Of a stretch of DNA of 64,000 nt, positions 15,195 to 23,166 are shown in pieces. Source of the DNA: Bradyrhizobium sp. CB3481 (GTDB taxonomy: Bacteria > Pseudomonadota > Alphaproteobacteria > Rhizobiales > Xanthobacteraceae); contig NZ_CP121647.1 in assembly GCF_029714305.1 (NCBI RefSeq), positions 6,158,501 through 6,222,500 of the forward strand, written 5' to 3'. A program made the position numbers and the translations under genes. Position 1 is the stretch's first letter. Each line of letters starts with the position of its first letter. Below the pieces are notes generated by a model, which worked only from the letters and a program-made list of their open reading frames with translations, was not told the DNA's origin and made no database searches.

Positions 15195-16235
15195 TCAATA
15201 ATTCGTCGCCGTCACGTCGTTCGGGATGCCCTCGATCGGGCATTCGTCGGTGCCGACGGTCGGCCGCGTCAGCGCCTCGACCATCTCGCGAGTGCCTTCG
15301 GGGTCGGCGATCCACTTCGCGTAGAAATCATAGGGGCATTCGGCGACACCGCGCGCGCCTTCGCCGGAATTGATCTTGCCGGTATAGCCGCGATGCAGCA
15401 GCTTGAAGAGGTGGTTCTGCGACTGGTTGTTGCGGCGGGCGTCGCGGATCAGGTTCTTCGATAGTGCCGCATACTGGATGCCGTACTCTTCCTCGCCGGT
15501 CTCGCCCAGCGTGCGTCCATCGAAGCCGATGATCGCGGAGTGGCCAAAGTACGAGTAGACGCCGTCGAAGCCCGCCGCGTTGGCAACGGCGACATAGACG
15601 TTGTTGGCCCACGCCATCGCCTTGGAAATCAGGACCTGCTGTTCCTTGGCCGGATACATGTAGCCCTGGCAGCGCACGATCAGCTCCGCGCCCTTCATCG
15701 CGCAGTCGCGCCAGATCTCCGGATAGTTGCCGTCGTCGCAGATGATCAGGCTGATCTTGAGGCCCTTCGGGCCGTCGGAGACGTAGGTGCACTTGCCGGG
15801 ATACCAGCCTTCGATCGGCACCCATGGCATGATCTTGCGGTACTTCTGGACGATCACGCCCTCGTCGTTCATCAGGATCAGGGTATTGTACGGCGTCTTG
15901 TGCGGATGCTCCTCGTGACGCTCGCCGGTAAGCGAGAACACGCCCCACACCTTGGCCTTGCGGCAGGCTTCCGCGAAAATATCGGTCTCCGCGCCGGGGA
16001 CGGAGGAAGCAGTCTCGTACATCTCCTGGGAGTCGTACATGATGCCGTGCGTCGAATACTCCGGGAAGATCACGAGGTCCATGCCCGGCAGGCCAAGCTT
16101 CATGCCGACGATCATGTCGGCGATCTTGCGGGCGTTGTCGAGCACCTCGGCCTTGGTATGCAGCCGCGGCATCTTGTAGTTTACGACAGCGACGCCGACC
16201 GTGTCGTTGCTGGAGGAAATGTCACCGTGGAGCAT
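15195..16235 (-). CDS. amiE: Aliphatic amidase AmiE (EC 3.5.1.4)
   Basis: Cytosolic amidase of 346 residues, the length of Pseudomonas AmiE. It hydrolyses short aliphatic amides such as acetamide to the acid and ammonia. The nitrilase-superfamily catalytic triad is complete and at the textbook positions: E59 in FPEYS, K134 in YRKIMPW and C166 in [11 protein letters not shown]. Further AmiE-specific segments such as [16 protein letters not shown] are present. It is the last gene of the minus-strand set urtABCDE-fmdA-fmdB-amiE, 41 bases after fmdB, so it probably degrades amides imported by that transporter and supplies nitrogen. Confidence 0.95.
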   Translation of the reverse strand: MLHGDISSSNDTVGVAVVNYKMPRLHTKAEVLDNARKIADMIVGMKLGLPGMDLVIFPEYSTHGIMYDSQEMYETASSVPGAETDIFAEACRKAKVWGVFSLTGERHEEHPHKTPYNTLILMNDEGVIVQKYRKIMPWVPIEGWYPGKCTYVSDGPKGLKISLIICDDGNYPEIWRDCAMKGAELIVRCQGYMYPAKEQQVLISKAMAWANNVYVAVANAAGFDGVYSYFGHSAIIGFDGRTLGETGEEEYGIQYAALSKNLIRDARRNNQSQNHLFKLLHRGYTGKINSGEGARGVAECPYDFYAKWIADPEGTREMVEALTRPTVGTDECPIEGIPNDVTATNY

Positions 16236-16276
16236 CGGATCGCCTCTTGTTCTGGTTTGAGTTTTCAGGGGATCAG

Positions 16277-16624
16277 CTAGTGGCTGATCATCCAGGGCCG
16301 CGCGGTGGGAAAACCCTTGGCGCCGCTCCTCGTCTTGGTCATCAACCGCGCCGGTTTCTTCTTGCCGGTTGAACAGCAGCCGCAGCCCGGGCCATGCGTG
16401 GCCTTGTATTCGGCAAGCGACTTCGGCGCGTGAGAGCTCCGCTCGTTGGTGGCGATGGCTTTGCGCTTGTCCGAGGGCATGCAGAAGAATGCCGGCGCGG
16501 TCAGGATGACGCGCGGCGATTCACTATCGCAGCGCGGGCAGTCCTGCGGGTCGTCGCATTCGGCCATCGGCCGCATGTCCGTGAACGGGCCGCAATCGTT
16601 ACAGAGATATTCGTAAACGGGCAT
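16277..16624 (-). CDS. fmdB: FmdB family zinc-ribbon protein
   Basis: Small protein of 115 residues beginning [12 protein letters not shown], the FmdB/CxxC regulatory zinc-ribbon signature. The four zinc-ligand cysteines are C8 and C11, then C29 and C32. A second cysteine group, [10 protein letters not shown], lies near the C-terminus and is followed by a basic tail. In Methylophilus the homologous gene accompanies formamidase and was proposed to be a regulator; the biochemical role remains unclear. Here it sits between fmdA and amiE, 107 bases after fmdA, and a strong hairpin lies in that gap. Confidence 0.9.
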   Translation of the reverse strand: MPVYEYLCNDCGPFTDMRPMAECDDPQDCPRCDSESPRVILTAPAFFCMPSDKRKAIATNERSSHAPKSLAEYKATHGPGCGCCSTGKKKPARLMTKTRSGAKGFPTARPWMISH

Positions 16625-16636
16625 TGGATATCCTCA

Positions 16637-16679
16637 GCGAGTAGCGAATGGCGAGTAGCGAATGGATTCCATTCGCTAC
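16637..16679 (-). repeat. Tandem 14-mer and 11-bp hairpin between fmdA and fmdB
   Basis: GCGAGTAGCGAATG occurs twice in perfect tandem (16637-16650 and 16651-16664). The second copy continues into a perfect hairpin: GTAGCGAATGG (16655-16665), loop ATT, CCATTCGCTAC (16669-16679). It lies 13 bases upstream of the fmdB start on the transcribed strand, so it may affect mRNA stability or read-through from the formamidase gene. No T-run follows. Confidence 0.8.
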
Positions 16680-16731
16680 GGATGCGGGGCGGCCAGCACG
16701 CATGCGGTCCCGCATCCCTCTCGCGCGGGGG

Positions 16732-17961
16732 TTACTTGTCCGGCGAGATCGGCATCTGGATGTCGCCCGTGATGTGTTTGATCGGGCCCGCCGACGACGG
16801 CATGATGTCGAAGTCGAAGATCTCCGTCGGCAGCCACAGCGTGGCGCAGGCGTTCGGCACGTCGACGACGCCTGAGATGTGGCCTTGGCACGGCGCGGTG
16901 CCGAGGATCGAATAGGCCTGCGCGCCGGAGTAGCCGAACTTCTTCAGGTACTCGATCGCGTTCAGGCAGGCCTGGCGATAGGCGATGTGAACGTCGAGGT
17001 AATGCTGCTTGCCGGCCTCATCGACCGAGATGCCCTCGAAGATCAGATAGTCCTTGTAGTTCGGCGTGATCGGCGACGGCTTGAACACAGGATTCTTGAT
17101 GCCGTATTTGGCAACGCCGTCCTTGATGATTTCGACCTTCAGGTGCAGCCAGCCTGCCATCTCGATGGCGCCACAGAAGGTGATCTCGCCGTCGCCCTGG
17201 CTGAAGTGCAGATCGCCCATCGAGAGCCCGCCGCCCGGAACATAGACCGGGAAGTAGATCTTCGAGCCGCGCGAAAGATCCTTGATGTCGCAATTGCCGC
17301 CATGCTCACGCGGCGGCACGGTGCGCGCGCCCTCGGCGCCGACCTTGGCCTTGGCGTCGCCCTTGGCACGGCCAGCATGGGCGGTCGGCGCGAACGGCGG
17401 ATTGGCAAGGCCCGGAATGCGGGTCGGATTGGTCGAGATCAACTCGGCTTCGCGCGCATTCCACGTCGCCAGCATCTTTGGATCGGGCAGACAGCCGATC
17501 AGGCCGGGATGAATCAGGCCAGCAAAATTCACGCCGGGCACGTGGCGCGACGAGGTGTAGAGGCCCTTGATGTCCCAGATCGATTTCTGCGCCAGCGGGA
17601 AATGATCGGTGAGGAAACCGCCACCGTTCTGCTTGGAGAAGAAGCCGTTGAAACCCCAGAGGCTCTCCTTGAGCGGGCCGACATCGAGCAGGTCGACCAC
17701 CAGGAGATCACCAGGCTCGGCGCCCTTGACGCCGATCGGGCCGGACAGGAAGTGCACGATCGACAGATCGATGTCGCGCACGTCGTCGGCGGAATCGTTG
17801 TTCTTGATGAAGCCGCCGGTCCAGTCATAGGTCTCGATGATGAAATCGTCGCCCGGATTGACCCACGCCACGATCGGAATATCGGGGTGCCAGCGGTTAT
17901 GGATCATGTCGTTCTCGTAGGCCGACTTGGTAAGATCGACCTTGATCAGTGTCTCTGGCAT
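16732..17961 (-). CDS. fmdA: Formamidase FmdA (acetamidase/formamidase family)
   Basis: Amidase of 409 residues, almost the size of Methylophilus FmdA, catalysing formamide to formate and ammonia. Family segments include HNRWHPDIP near the N-terminus, FLSGPIGVKGAEPGDLL, VPGVNFAGLIHPG, HGGNCDIKDL, GDLHFSQGDGEITFCGAIE and the C-terminal DVPNACATLWLPTEIF. I placed the start at 17961 because GGGGAG lies eight bases upstream and the family begins MPETLIKVDL; an upstream extension has no family match. It follows urtE by 28 bases and precedes fmdB, forming the catabolic end of an amide uptake operon. Confidence 0.93.
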   Translation of the reverse strand: MPETLIKVDLTKSAYENDMIHNRWHPDIPIVAWVNPGDDFIIETYDWTGGFIKNNDSADDVRDIDLSIVHFLSGPIGVKGAEPGDLLVVDLLDVGPLKESLWGFNGFFSKQNGGGFLTDHFPLAQKSIWDIKGLYTSSRHVPGVNFAGLIHPGLIGCLPDPKMLATWNAREAELISTNPTRIPGLANPPFAPTAHAGRAKGDAKAKVGAEGARTVPPREHGGNCDIKDLSRGSKIYFPVYVPGGGLSMGDLHFSQGDGEITFCGAIEMAGWLHLKVEIIKDGVAKYGIKNPVFKPSPITPNYKDYLIFEGISVDEAGKQHYLDVHIAYRQACLNAIEYLKKFGYSGAQAYSILGTAPCQGHISGVVDVPNACATLWLPTEIFDFDIMPSSAGPIKHITGDIQMPISPDK

Positions 17962-17989
17962 CGATAGCTCCCCTTTTGCAAAATATGGT

Positions 17990-18679
17990 TCAGACAGACA
18001 GGAATTTCGAAACTTGCGCGGCATCGACGAGCTCGCGCGGGTCGTCGCGGACGATCTCGCCGTTCTCGATCACGAGCACGCGGTCGGCGATATCGAGCGC
18101 AAAGCTGAGCACCTGCTCGGAGACGACGATCGACAGGCCGCGCTCGTCGCGGATGCGCTTCAGGGTGCGCGCCATGTCCTTGATGATCGACGGCTGGATG
18201 CCCTCGGTCGGCTCGTCCAGCAGCAACACTTTTGGCTTGGTGGCGAGCGCGCGGGCGATCGCGAGCTGCTGCTGCTGGCCGCCGGAAAGGTTGCCGCCGT
18301 GGCGGCCCTTCATCTCCAGCAGCACCGGAAACAGCTCGTAGATATCGTCAGGCACTTCGGAGCCGCCGGATACCACGAGCCCGGTCTCGATGTTCTCCTT
18401 CACCGTCATGGTGGAGAAGATCATCCGGCCCTGCGGCACATAGGCGAGGCCCTTGGCGACGCGGGCATAGCTCGGCAGCGCGTTGAGTTCGGCGCCGTCC
18501 ATTTTCACCGAACCGCTCTTGGTGGGCAAAATGCCCATTAGCGACTTCATCAGCGTGGTCTTGCCCATACCGTTGCGGCCCATGACCGCCACGATCTCGT
18601 TGGGCGCGACGGAGACGTTTAGGCCGTGCAGTACCTCGCTCTGGCCGTAGGCGACGTGAAGATCGGAGATTGCCAGCAT
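17990..18679 (-). CDS. urtE: Amide/urea ABC transporter ATP-binding protein UrtE
   Basis: LivF-type ATPase of 229 residues, one of two ATP-binding subunits of a branched-chain-amino-acid-type importer. Walker A is GRNGMGKTT (34-42), the signature is LSGGQQQQ and Walker B is LLLDEPTEGIQP. The EGIQPSII sequence after Walker B is typical of UrtE. It starts 11 bases after urtD and is followed closely by formamidase. With the formamidase and amidase genes downstream, the cargo may be short-chain amides as well as urea. Confidence 0.9.
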   Translation of the reverse strand: MLAISDLHVAYGQSEVLHGLNVSVAPNEIVAVMGRNGMGKTTLMKSLMGILPTKSGSVKMDGAELNALPSYARVAKGLAYVPQGRMIFSTMTVKENIETGLVVSGGSEVPDDIYELFPVLLEMKGRHGGNLSGGQQQQLAIARALATKPKVLLLDEPTEGIQPSIIKDMARTLKRIRDERGLSIVVSEQVLSFALDIADRVLVIENGEIVRDDPRELVDAAQVSKFLSV

Positions 18680-18690
18680 GAACCCGCTCC

Positions 18691-19446
18691 TTAATGGCCC
18701 AGATAGACTTCAATGACCTTGGGATCGTTCTTGACCTTCTCCATCGTCCCCTCGGAGAGGATTTGGCCCTGGTGCAGCACCGTGACCTTGTGGGCGATGT
18801 CCTCGACGAACTTCATGTCGTGCTCGATGACCAGCACCGAGCGGTCCTTGATGATGCGGTTCAGGAGTTCGGCGGTCTTTGCGCGCTCGGAAACGCTCAT
18901 GCCGGCGACAGGCTCGTCGAGCATCAAAAGCTCCGGGTCCTGGATCAGCAGCATGCCGATCTCGAGCCACTGCTTCTGGCCATGGCTGAGCTGGTCGGCA
19001 TAGGTGTCGAGGCGATCCTTCAGGAAGATCATCTCGGCAACCTCCTCGACGCGCTGCTTCACGGCTGCATCGCGCTGGAAGGCGAGCGAGCCGAACACGG
19101 TGCGACCGCGCGGGTAGGAAATCTCCAGGTTTTCGAACACGGTGAGATCCTCGAACACCGACGGCGTCTGGAACTTGCGCCCGACGCCGGTCTGCACGAT
19201 CTGGTTCTCCTTCAGCTTGGTCAGCTCCTTGCCGCGAAACTGGATCGAGCCCGAAGTGGCCTTGGTCTTTCCGCAGATCAGGTCGAGCACGGTGGTCTTG
19301 CCGGCGCCGTTCGGACCGATGATGACGCGGATCTCGTTCTCCTCGACATAGAAGGAGAGGTTGTTCACGGCCTTGAAGCCGTCGAACGACACGGTGAGCG
19401 CCTCGACCGCAAGCAGGAAGGGTTTGGGTTGGTGACCGATGAGCAT
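18691..19446 (-). CDS. urtD: Amide/urea ABC transporter ATP-binding protein UrtD
   Basis: LivG-type ATPase of 251 residues. Walker A is GPNGAGKTT, the signature reads LSHGQKQWLEIGM (the LSHGQ form typical of UrtD), and Walker B is LLMLDEPVAGMS. The start ATG at 19446 is preceded by GAGGAAAATAGATC. The whole initiation region is duplicated 58 bases upstream (see 19431-19524), giving a second ATG with the same first five codons, which runs only 14 codons. The gene follows urtC and precedes urtE in the same operon. Confidence 0.9.
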   Translation of the reverse strand: MLIGHQPKPFLLAVEALTVSFDGFKAVNNLSFYVEENEIRVIIGPNGAGKTTVLDLICGKTKATSGSIQFRGKELTKLKENQIVQTGVGRKFQTPSVFEDLTVFENLEISYPRGRTVFGSLAFQRDAAVKQRVEEVAEMIFLKDRLDTYADQLSHGQKQWLEIGMLLIQDPELLMLDEPVAGMSVSERAKTAELLNRIIKDRSVLVIEHDMKFVEDIAHKVTVLHQGQILSEGTMEKVKNDPKVIEVYLGH

Positions 19447-19524
19447 GATCTATTTTCCTCATTCCGCCAATGTGGCATCGGCACCGGGGTGACCGATGAG
19501 CATGATCTATCTCCTCACTCCGCC
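19431..19524 (-). repeat. Direct duplication of the urtC-urtD junction with a 14-codon mini-frame
   Basis: About 37 bases covering the end of one reading frame, the ribosome-binding site and the urtD start occur twice (19431-19468 and 19489-19524), sharing GGTGACCGATGAGCATGATC. The upstream copy abuts the urtC stop. Its ATG (19503) opens a 14-codon frame starting MLIGH, as UrtD does, and ending LAE-stop at 19459, just as urtC ends PAE-stop. The stop lies 13 bases before the true urtD ATG. This is best read as a small tandem duplication, which leaves a leader-like mini-frame. Confidence 0.8.
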
Positions 19525-20654
19525 GGTGCGCCGTCCGCGACGGAATTCCAGCCGTCCTTGGGTTTCGATTTGCGCGATGCCAGCAGGCGATCGATGCGCG
19601 GCTGCACGTAGTCAGCCCAGATGCCGGACAGGCCATTCGGGAAGGCCAGCACGACCGCGATGAACAACGCGCCAAGGCCGAACAGCCAGAGCTGCGGGAA
19701 GGATTCCGACAGGCTGGTCTTGGCGAAGTTCACCAAAATCGAGCCCCACACCGCGCCGAAGATCGACATCCGGCCGCCGACCGCGGTGTAGATCACCATC
19801 TCGATCGACGGCACGATGCCGACAAAGGACGGCGACATGAAACCGACATTGAGCGCGAACATGGCGCCGCCGATCGCGGCGAAGATCGCGGCCATGCAGA
19901 AGGCGAAGATCTTGAAGTTGGCGACGCTGTAGCCGGAGAAGCGGACGCGGTCTTCCTGCTCGCGCATCGCTACCAAAATGCGGCCAAGCTTGGTCAGGCG
20001 GATGAACTGTGCGATGCCGATGCAGGCGAACAGCAGCACGACCTCGACGAAGTACAGGATGACCTTGGCGTGGTCGGGCCGAATGTCCCAGCCCTTGAGG
20101 GTGCGCAGGTCGGTCATGCCGTTGATGCCGCCGGTGTAGCCCTGCTGCCCCACGATCAGGATGGTCAGGATCGCGGCGACGGCCTGGGTGATGATCGCAA
20201 AGTAAGTGCCGCCGACGCGGCGCTTGAACATCGCCGTGCCAATGATCAGCGCGAACAGGCCGGGCACCAGGATGATGGCAAGGATGGTGAAGGTGAGACT
20301 GTGGAACGGCTGCCAGAACAACGGCAGTGACGTGACCTGATTCCAGTCCATGAAGTCAGGGATGCCCGGCGTCGACTGGATCTTGGTGTTCTCGACGCTG
20401 GAGGCCTCCAGCTTGAGGAACATCGCCATGCAGTAGCCGCCGAGGCCGAAGAACACCCCCTGCCCCAGGCTCAGGATGCCGCCATAGCCCCAGCACAGCA
20501 CAAGCCCGATCGCGACAAAGGCGTAGGTCAGGTATTTCGCGACCAGGTTGAGACGAAACACATCCAGCGACAGCGGCAGGATCACGAACAGGATGGCGGC
20601 CAGTGCCAGGAAGCCGATGAGCTCGGACCTGTTGAAGAAACGTGAGTTGATCAT
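19515..20654 (-). CDS. urtC: Amide/urea ABC transporter permease UrtC
   Basis: Inner-membrane permease of 379 residues, LivM type, with about ten hydrophobic segments. The family pieces CWGYGGILSLGQGVFFGLGGYCMAMFL, split by the loop that lengthens UrtC proteins, and the cytosolic EAA-like loop MREQEDRVRFSGYSV are both visible. It forms the channel with UrtB. It starts 18 bases after the urtB stop. The C-terminal tail beyond the last membrane segment is basic and ends VADGAPAE; the DNA encoding that end is duplicated into the urtD leader. Confidence 0.9.
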   Translation of the reverse strand: MINSRFFNRSELIGFLALAAILFVILPLSLDVFRLNLVAKYLTYAFVAIGLVLCWGYGGILSLGQGVFFGLGGYCMAMFLKLEASSVENTKIQSTPGIPDFMDWNQVTSLPLFWQPFHSLTFTILAIILVPGLFALIIGTAMFKRRVGGTYFAIITQAVAAILTILIVGQQGYTGGINGMTDLRTLKGWDIRPDHAKVILYFVEVVLLFACIGIAQFIRLTKLGRILVAMREQEDRVRFSGYSVANFKIFAFCMAAIFAAIGGAMFALNVGFMSPSFVGIVPSIEMVIYTAVGGRMSIFGAVWGSILVNFAKTSLSESFPQLWLFGLGALFIAVVLAFPNGLSGIWADYVQPRIDRLLASRKSKPKDGWNSVADGAPAE

Positions 20655-20672
20655 GACCGGGCCTGCCTGTTG

Positions 20673-21599
20673 TTATTTGCGGACTTTGAGGGCGAACAGG
20701 CCTTGCGGCCGCAGCATCAGGATCCCGACCACGGCGAGCAGCGTCAGCACCTTGGCCATCGATCCCGACATGAAGAACTCGAGCGTCGACTGGGTCTGCG
20801 AGATCGAGAAGGCGGAGGCGATGGTGCCGACGAGGCTGGCGGCGCCGCCGAACACGACGACCAGGAAGGTGTCGACGATGTAGAGCTGGCCTGAGGTGGG
20901 CCCAGTCGAGCCGATCATGGTGAAGGCGCTGCCGGCGATGCCGGCGATGCCGCAGCCGAGCCCGAAGGTGTAGCGGTCGACCTTCTCGGTGTTGATGCCG
21001 ACGGCGCCGGCCATGATGCGGTTCTGCACGACCGCGCGGACCTGGCGGCCCCAGCGGGATTTATAGAGGACGTAGGCGACTACTATCGTGATCAGCACCG
21101 TCAGGCCCATCACGAACACGCCGTTGATCGGCACCTCGATGCTGTCGGTCACTTTCAGCGAACCCAGCATCCACTGCGGCAGCTCGACGCCGACCTCGCG
21201 TGGGCCGAACACCGAACGATACGTCTGCTGCAGCATCAGGCTGAGGCCCCAGGTCGCGAGCAGCGTGTCGAGCGGTCTTTTATAGAGGTGTCGTATCAGC
21301 ACCCATTCGACCAGCATCCCCAGCGCCCCGGAGGCGAAGAACGCCAGTATCATCGCGAGGAAGAAATAGCCGCTGAACAGGCTCGGCAGGTACGACTGGA
21401 AGAAATTCGACGTCATCCAGGTGACGTAGGCGCCCAGGATCATGAACTCGCCATGCGCCATGTTGATGACGCCCATCTGGCCGAAGATGATCGCGAGCCC
21501 GAGCGCCATCAGCACGTAGACGGAGAACAGGATCAGGCCCGCAAAGCCCTGCATGACGAAGATGGAGCCCAGATCGCCAATCGAGTAGTCGCCGAACAT
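20673..21599 (-). CDS. urtB: Amide/urea ABC transporter permease UrtB
   Basis: LivH-type permease of 308 residues with about eight membrane segments. Family segments include ALGLAIIFGQMGVINMAHGEFMILGAY near the first helices and the cytosolic coupling loop SRWGRQVRAVVQNRIMAGAVGI. I chose the ATG at 21599 (MFGDYSIGDLG) because GGAG is about ten bases upstream; an upstream extension is Arg/Ser-rich and overlaps a strong hairpin. It pairs with UrtC. The gene is separated from urtA by 131 bases that contain a stable stem-loop. Confidence 0.9.
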   Translation of the reverse strand: MFGDYSIGDLGSIFVMQGFAGLILFSVYVLMALGLAIIFGQMGVINMAHGEFMILGAYVTWMTSNFFQSYLPSLFSGYFFLAMILAFFASGALGMLVEWVLIRHLYKRPLDTLLATWGLSLMLQQTYRSVFGPREVGVELPQWMLGSLKVTDSIEVPINGVFVMGLTVLITIVVAYVLYKSRWGRQVRAVVQNRIMAGAVGINTEKVDRYTFGLGCGIAGIAGSAFTMIGSTGPTSGQLYIVDTFLVVVFGGAASLVGTIASAFSISQTQSTLEFFMSGSMAKVLTLLAVVGILMLRPQGLFALKVRK

Positions 21600-21628
21600 C
21601 GATGTTTCTCCGTCGGAGGGATAAGGTC

Positions 21629-21660
21629 CCCCGCGCCGCGAACAATGTCGCGACGCGGGG
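21629..21660 (-). promoter_or_regulatory. Strong stem-loop between urtA and urtB
   Basis: Arms CCCCGCGCCGCGA (21629-21641) and TCGCGACGCGGGG (21648-21660) pair with one mismatch over 13 positions around a six-base loop. It lies after the gene for the solute-binding protein and before the permease genes. In ABC importers this arrangement often protects or partly terminates the message so that the binding protein is made in excess. No T-run follows, so transcript stabilisation is the likelier role. Confidence 0.65.
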
Positions 21661-21730
21661 TCGTCAAGCGCGGATTGACGGTCCACGCCAGGGAGCTGGC
21701 TGCTCGGAGAAGCGCTGATGGCGGCTGCGC

Positions 21731-22990
21731 TTACTGGTAGCCCTTCGGGAACGGATCGGGCTCGACCAGATCCGTGGTCTCGAAGATCAGCTCGAACTGG
21801 CCGTCGAGCTTGGCGCGGCCGACGCGGGTCTTCGACCAGAGGTGATGGTTTTCATGGATGCGCACGTAGCCTTCCGGCGCTTCCTTGAATTCCACGCCGG
21901 GGGAAGCCGCCGCGATCTTGTCGACGTCGAAGCTGCCGGCCTTTTCGCAGGTCAGTTTCCACAGCCACGGGCCGAGATAGCCGGCCTGCGTCACGTCGCC
22001 GATCACGGTCTTGTCGCCCCACATCTTCTTGAAGGCCGGCACGAACGCCTTGTTGTTGGCGTTGTCGAGCGACTGGAAGTATTTCATGCAGGCATAGGCG
22101 CCCGCGATGTTCTCGCCGCCGATGCCGTCGATTTCGTCCTCGGTCACCGAGATCGTCAGCAGCGCCTGCTTGGAGAGGTCAACTCCCGCCGCCTTGAGCT
22201 GCTTGTAGAACGCGACGTTGGAGCCGCCGACCACGTCGGTGAAGATGACGTCGGGCTTAGTGAGCTTGATCTTGTTGATGACCGAATTGAACTGCGTGGA
22301 GCCGAGCGCGTAATATTCCTCGCCGACGACCTTGCCCTTCAGCACGTTCTCGACGTGCTTGCGCGCGATCTTGTTCGAGGTGCGCGGCCAGATATAATCC
22401 GAACCGATGAAGAAGAATGATTTGGCGCCCTTCTCCTTGGCAATCCAGTTGAGCCCGGCGAGAATCTGCTGGGTGGCTTCCTGGCCGGTGTAGATGACGT
22501 TCTTGGACTGCTCGAGGCCTTCATAGAAGGTCGGGTAATAGAGCATGCCGTTGTATTGCTCGACGACCGGCAGCACCGCCTTGCGCGAGGCCGAGGTCCA
22601 GCAGCCCATGATCGCCGCGACCTTGTCGTTGACGAGCAGCTTCTTCGCCTTCTCGGCAAACGTCGGCCAGTCGCTGGCGCCGTCTTCCTGGATGAACTTG
22701 ATCTTGCGGCCGAGCACGCCGCCCATCGCGTTGATCTGTTCGATTGCGAGCTTTTCGGCCTGGATCGAGCCCGTCTCCGAGATCGCCATCGTGCCGGTCG
22801 CGGAGTGCAGGATGCCGACGGTGACTTCGGTATCGGTCACCGCAAGGCCCGTGGTGTTGACGGTGGCAGTGGCGGGACCGGCCCCGAAGGAAGGCCGCGG
22901 AAGGATCGAAATCAGCGGCAATGCCGCCGCCCCCATCAGCAGCTTGCGGCGAAGCGGCGACTGCAGGCCCTTGTTTGGTTCGTCTGACAT
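21731..22990 (-). CDS. urtA: Amide/urea ABC transporter substrate-binding protein UrtA/FmdD type
   Basis: Periplasmic binding protein of 419 residues. The N-terminus SPLRRKLLMGAAALPL has twin arginines and a hydrophobic core. UrtA/FmdD/AmiC-type segments follow: VGILHSATGTMAISE, INAMGGVLGRKI, GCWTSASRKAVLPVVE, YNGMLYYPTFYEG and VYPRTSNK-like IWPRTSNK. I took the ATG at 22990 because GGGG lies five bases upstream; an in-frame GTG two codons earlier has the same motif too close. It heads the operon leading to formamidase and aliphatic amidase, which favours short amides as ligands in addition to or instead of urea. It is divergent from the permease-kinase gene. Confidence 0.88.
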   Translation of the reverse strand: MSDEPNKGLQSPLRRKLLMGAAALPLISILPRPSFGAGPATATVNTTGLAVTDTEVTVGILHSATGTMAISETGSIQAEKLAIEQINAMGGVLGRKIKFIQEDGASDWPTFAEKAKKLLVNDKVAAIMGCWTSASRKAVLPVVEQYNGMLYYPTFYEGLEQSKNVIYTGQEATQQILAGLNWIAKEKGAKSFFFIGSDYIWPRTSNKIARKHVENVLKGKVVGEEYYALGSTQFNSVINKIKLTKPDVIFTDVVGGSNVAFYKQLKAAGVDLSKQALLTISVTEDEIDGIGGENIAGAYACMKYFQSLDNANNKAFVPAFKKMWGDKTVIGDVTQAGYLGPWLWKLTCEKAGSFDVDKIAAASPGVEFKEAPEGYVRIHENHHLWSKTRVGRAKLDGQFELIFETTDLVEPDPFPKGYQ

Positions 22991-23047
22991 GAGCACCCCA
23001 TTTTTGTTCGAGAACGCGCCTATTGGTCAGGCGAGGATGCCCAGAAT

Positions 23048-23098
23048 TGTGCACTGCACAGATACGTGGGATTGCGTATACTGCACCGCAAAATTGCG
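23048..23098. promoter_or_regulatory. Two dyads in the urtA/kinase divergent region
   Basis: TGTGCA-C-TGCACA (23048-23060) is a perfect dyad, and CGCAA-AA-TTGCG (23087-23098) is a second one 12 bases upstream of the sigma-54 element. They sit midway between the two divergent transcripts. Either could bind NtrC, the neighbouring LuxR-type regulator or another activator; the dyad TGCAC half-sites resemble NtrC half-sites only loosely. Confidence 0.45.
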
Positions 23099-23109
23099 AC
23101 GTAGGTTTT

Positions 23110-23125
23110 TGGTACGGACTTTGCT
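23110..23125 (+). promoter_or_regulatory. Sigma-54 promoter for the permease-kinase gene
   Basis: TGGTACGGACTTTGCT matches the RpoN consensus TGGYACRNNNNTTGCW at every defined base. The invariant GG (23111-23112) and GC (23123-23124) are spaced by exactly ten bases. The predicted transcript start near 23136 leaves a leader of about 30 bases to the GTG at 23167. Sigma-54 use fits nitrogen-limitation control through NtrC. Confidence 0.75.
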
Positions 23126-23166
23126 GGGCCAGGCGGGGTCGGCTGAACTGGGCAGGAGCAGCATAA

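Noticed and set aside
13894..15315. 473-codon minus-strand frame opposite the Pro/His-rich protein gene
   Set aside because: It runs through the repeat elements and has low-complexity Arg/Gly/Asp composition; the plus-strand frame has a ribosome site and repeated domain structure.
23071..23090. Sigma-54 promoter on the minus strand for urtA
   Set aside because: GG-N10-GC spacing occurs, but the surrounding bases match the consensus poorly, unlike the plus-strand element nearby.
22991..23166. Guanidine (ykkC-type) riboswitch before urtA
   Set aside because: These elements often precede urea-related transporters, but the leader is short and I could not find their conserved paired ACGR-type segments.
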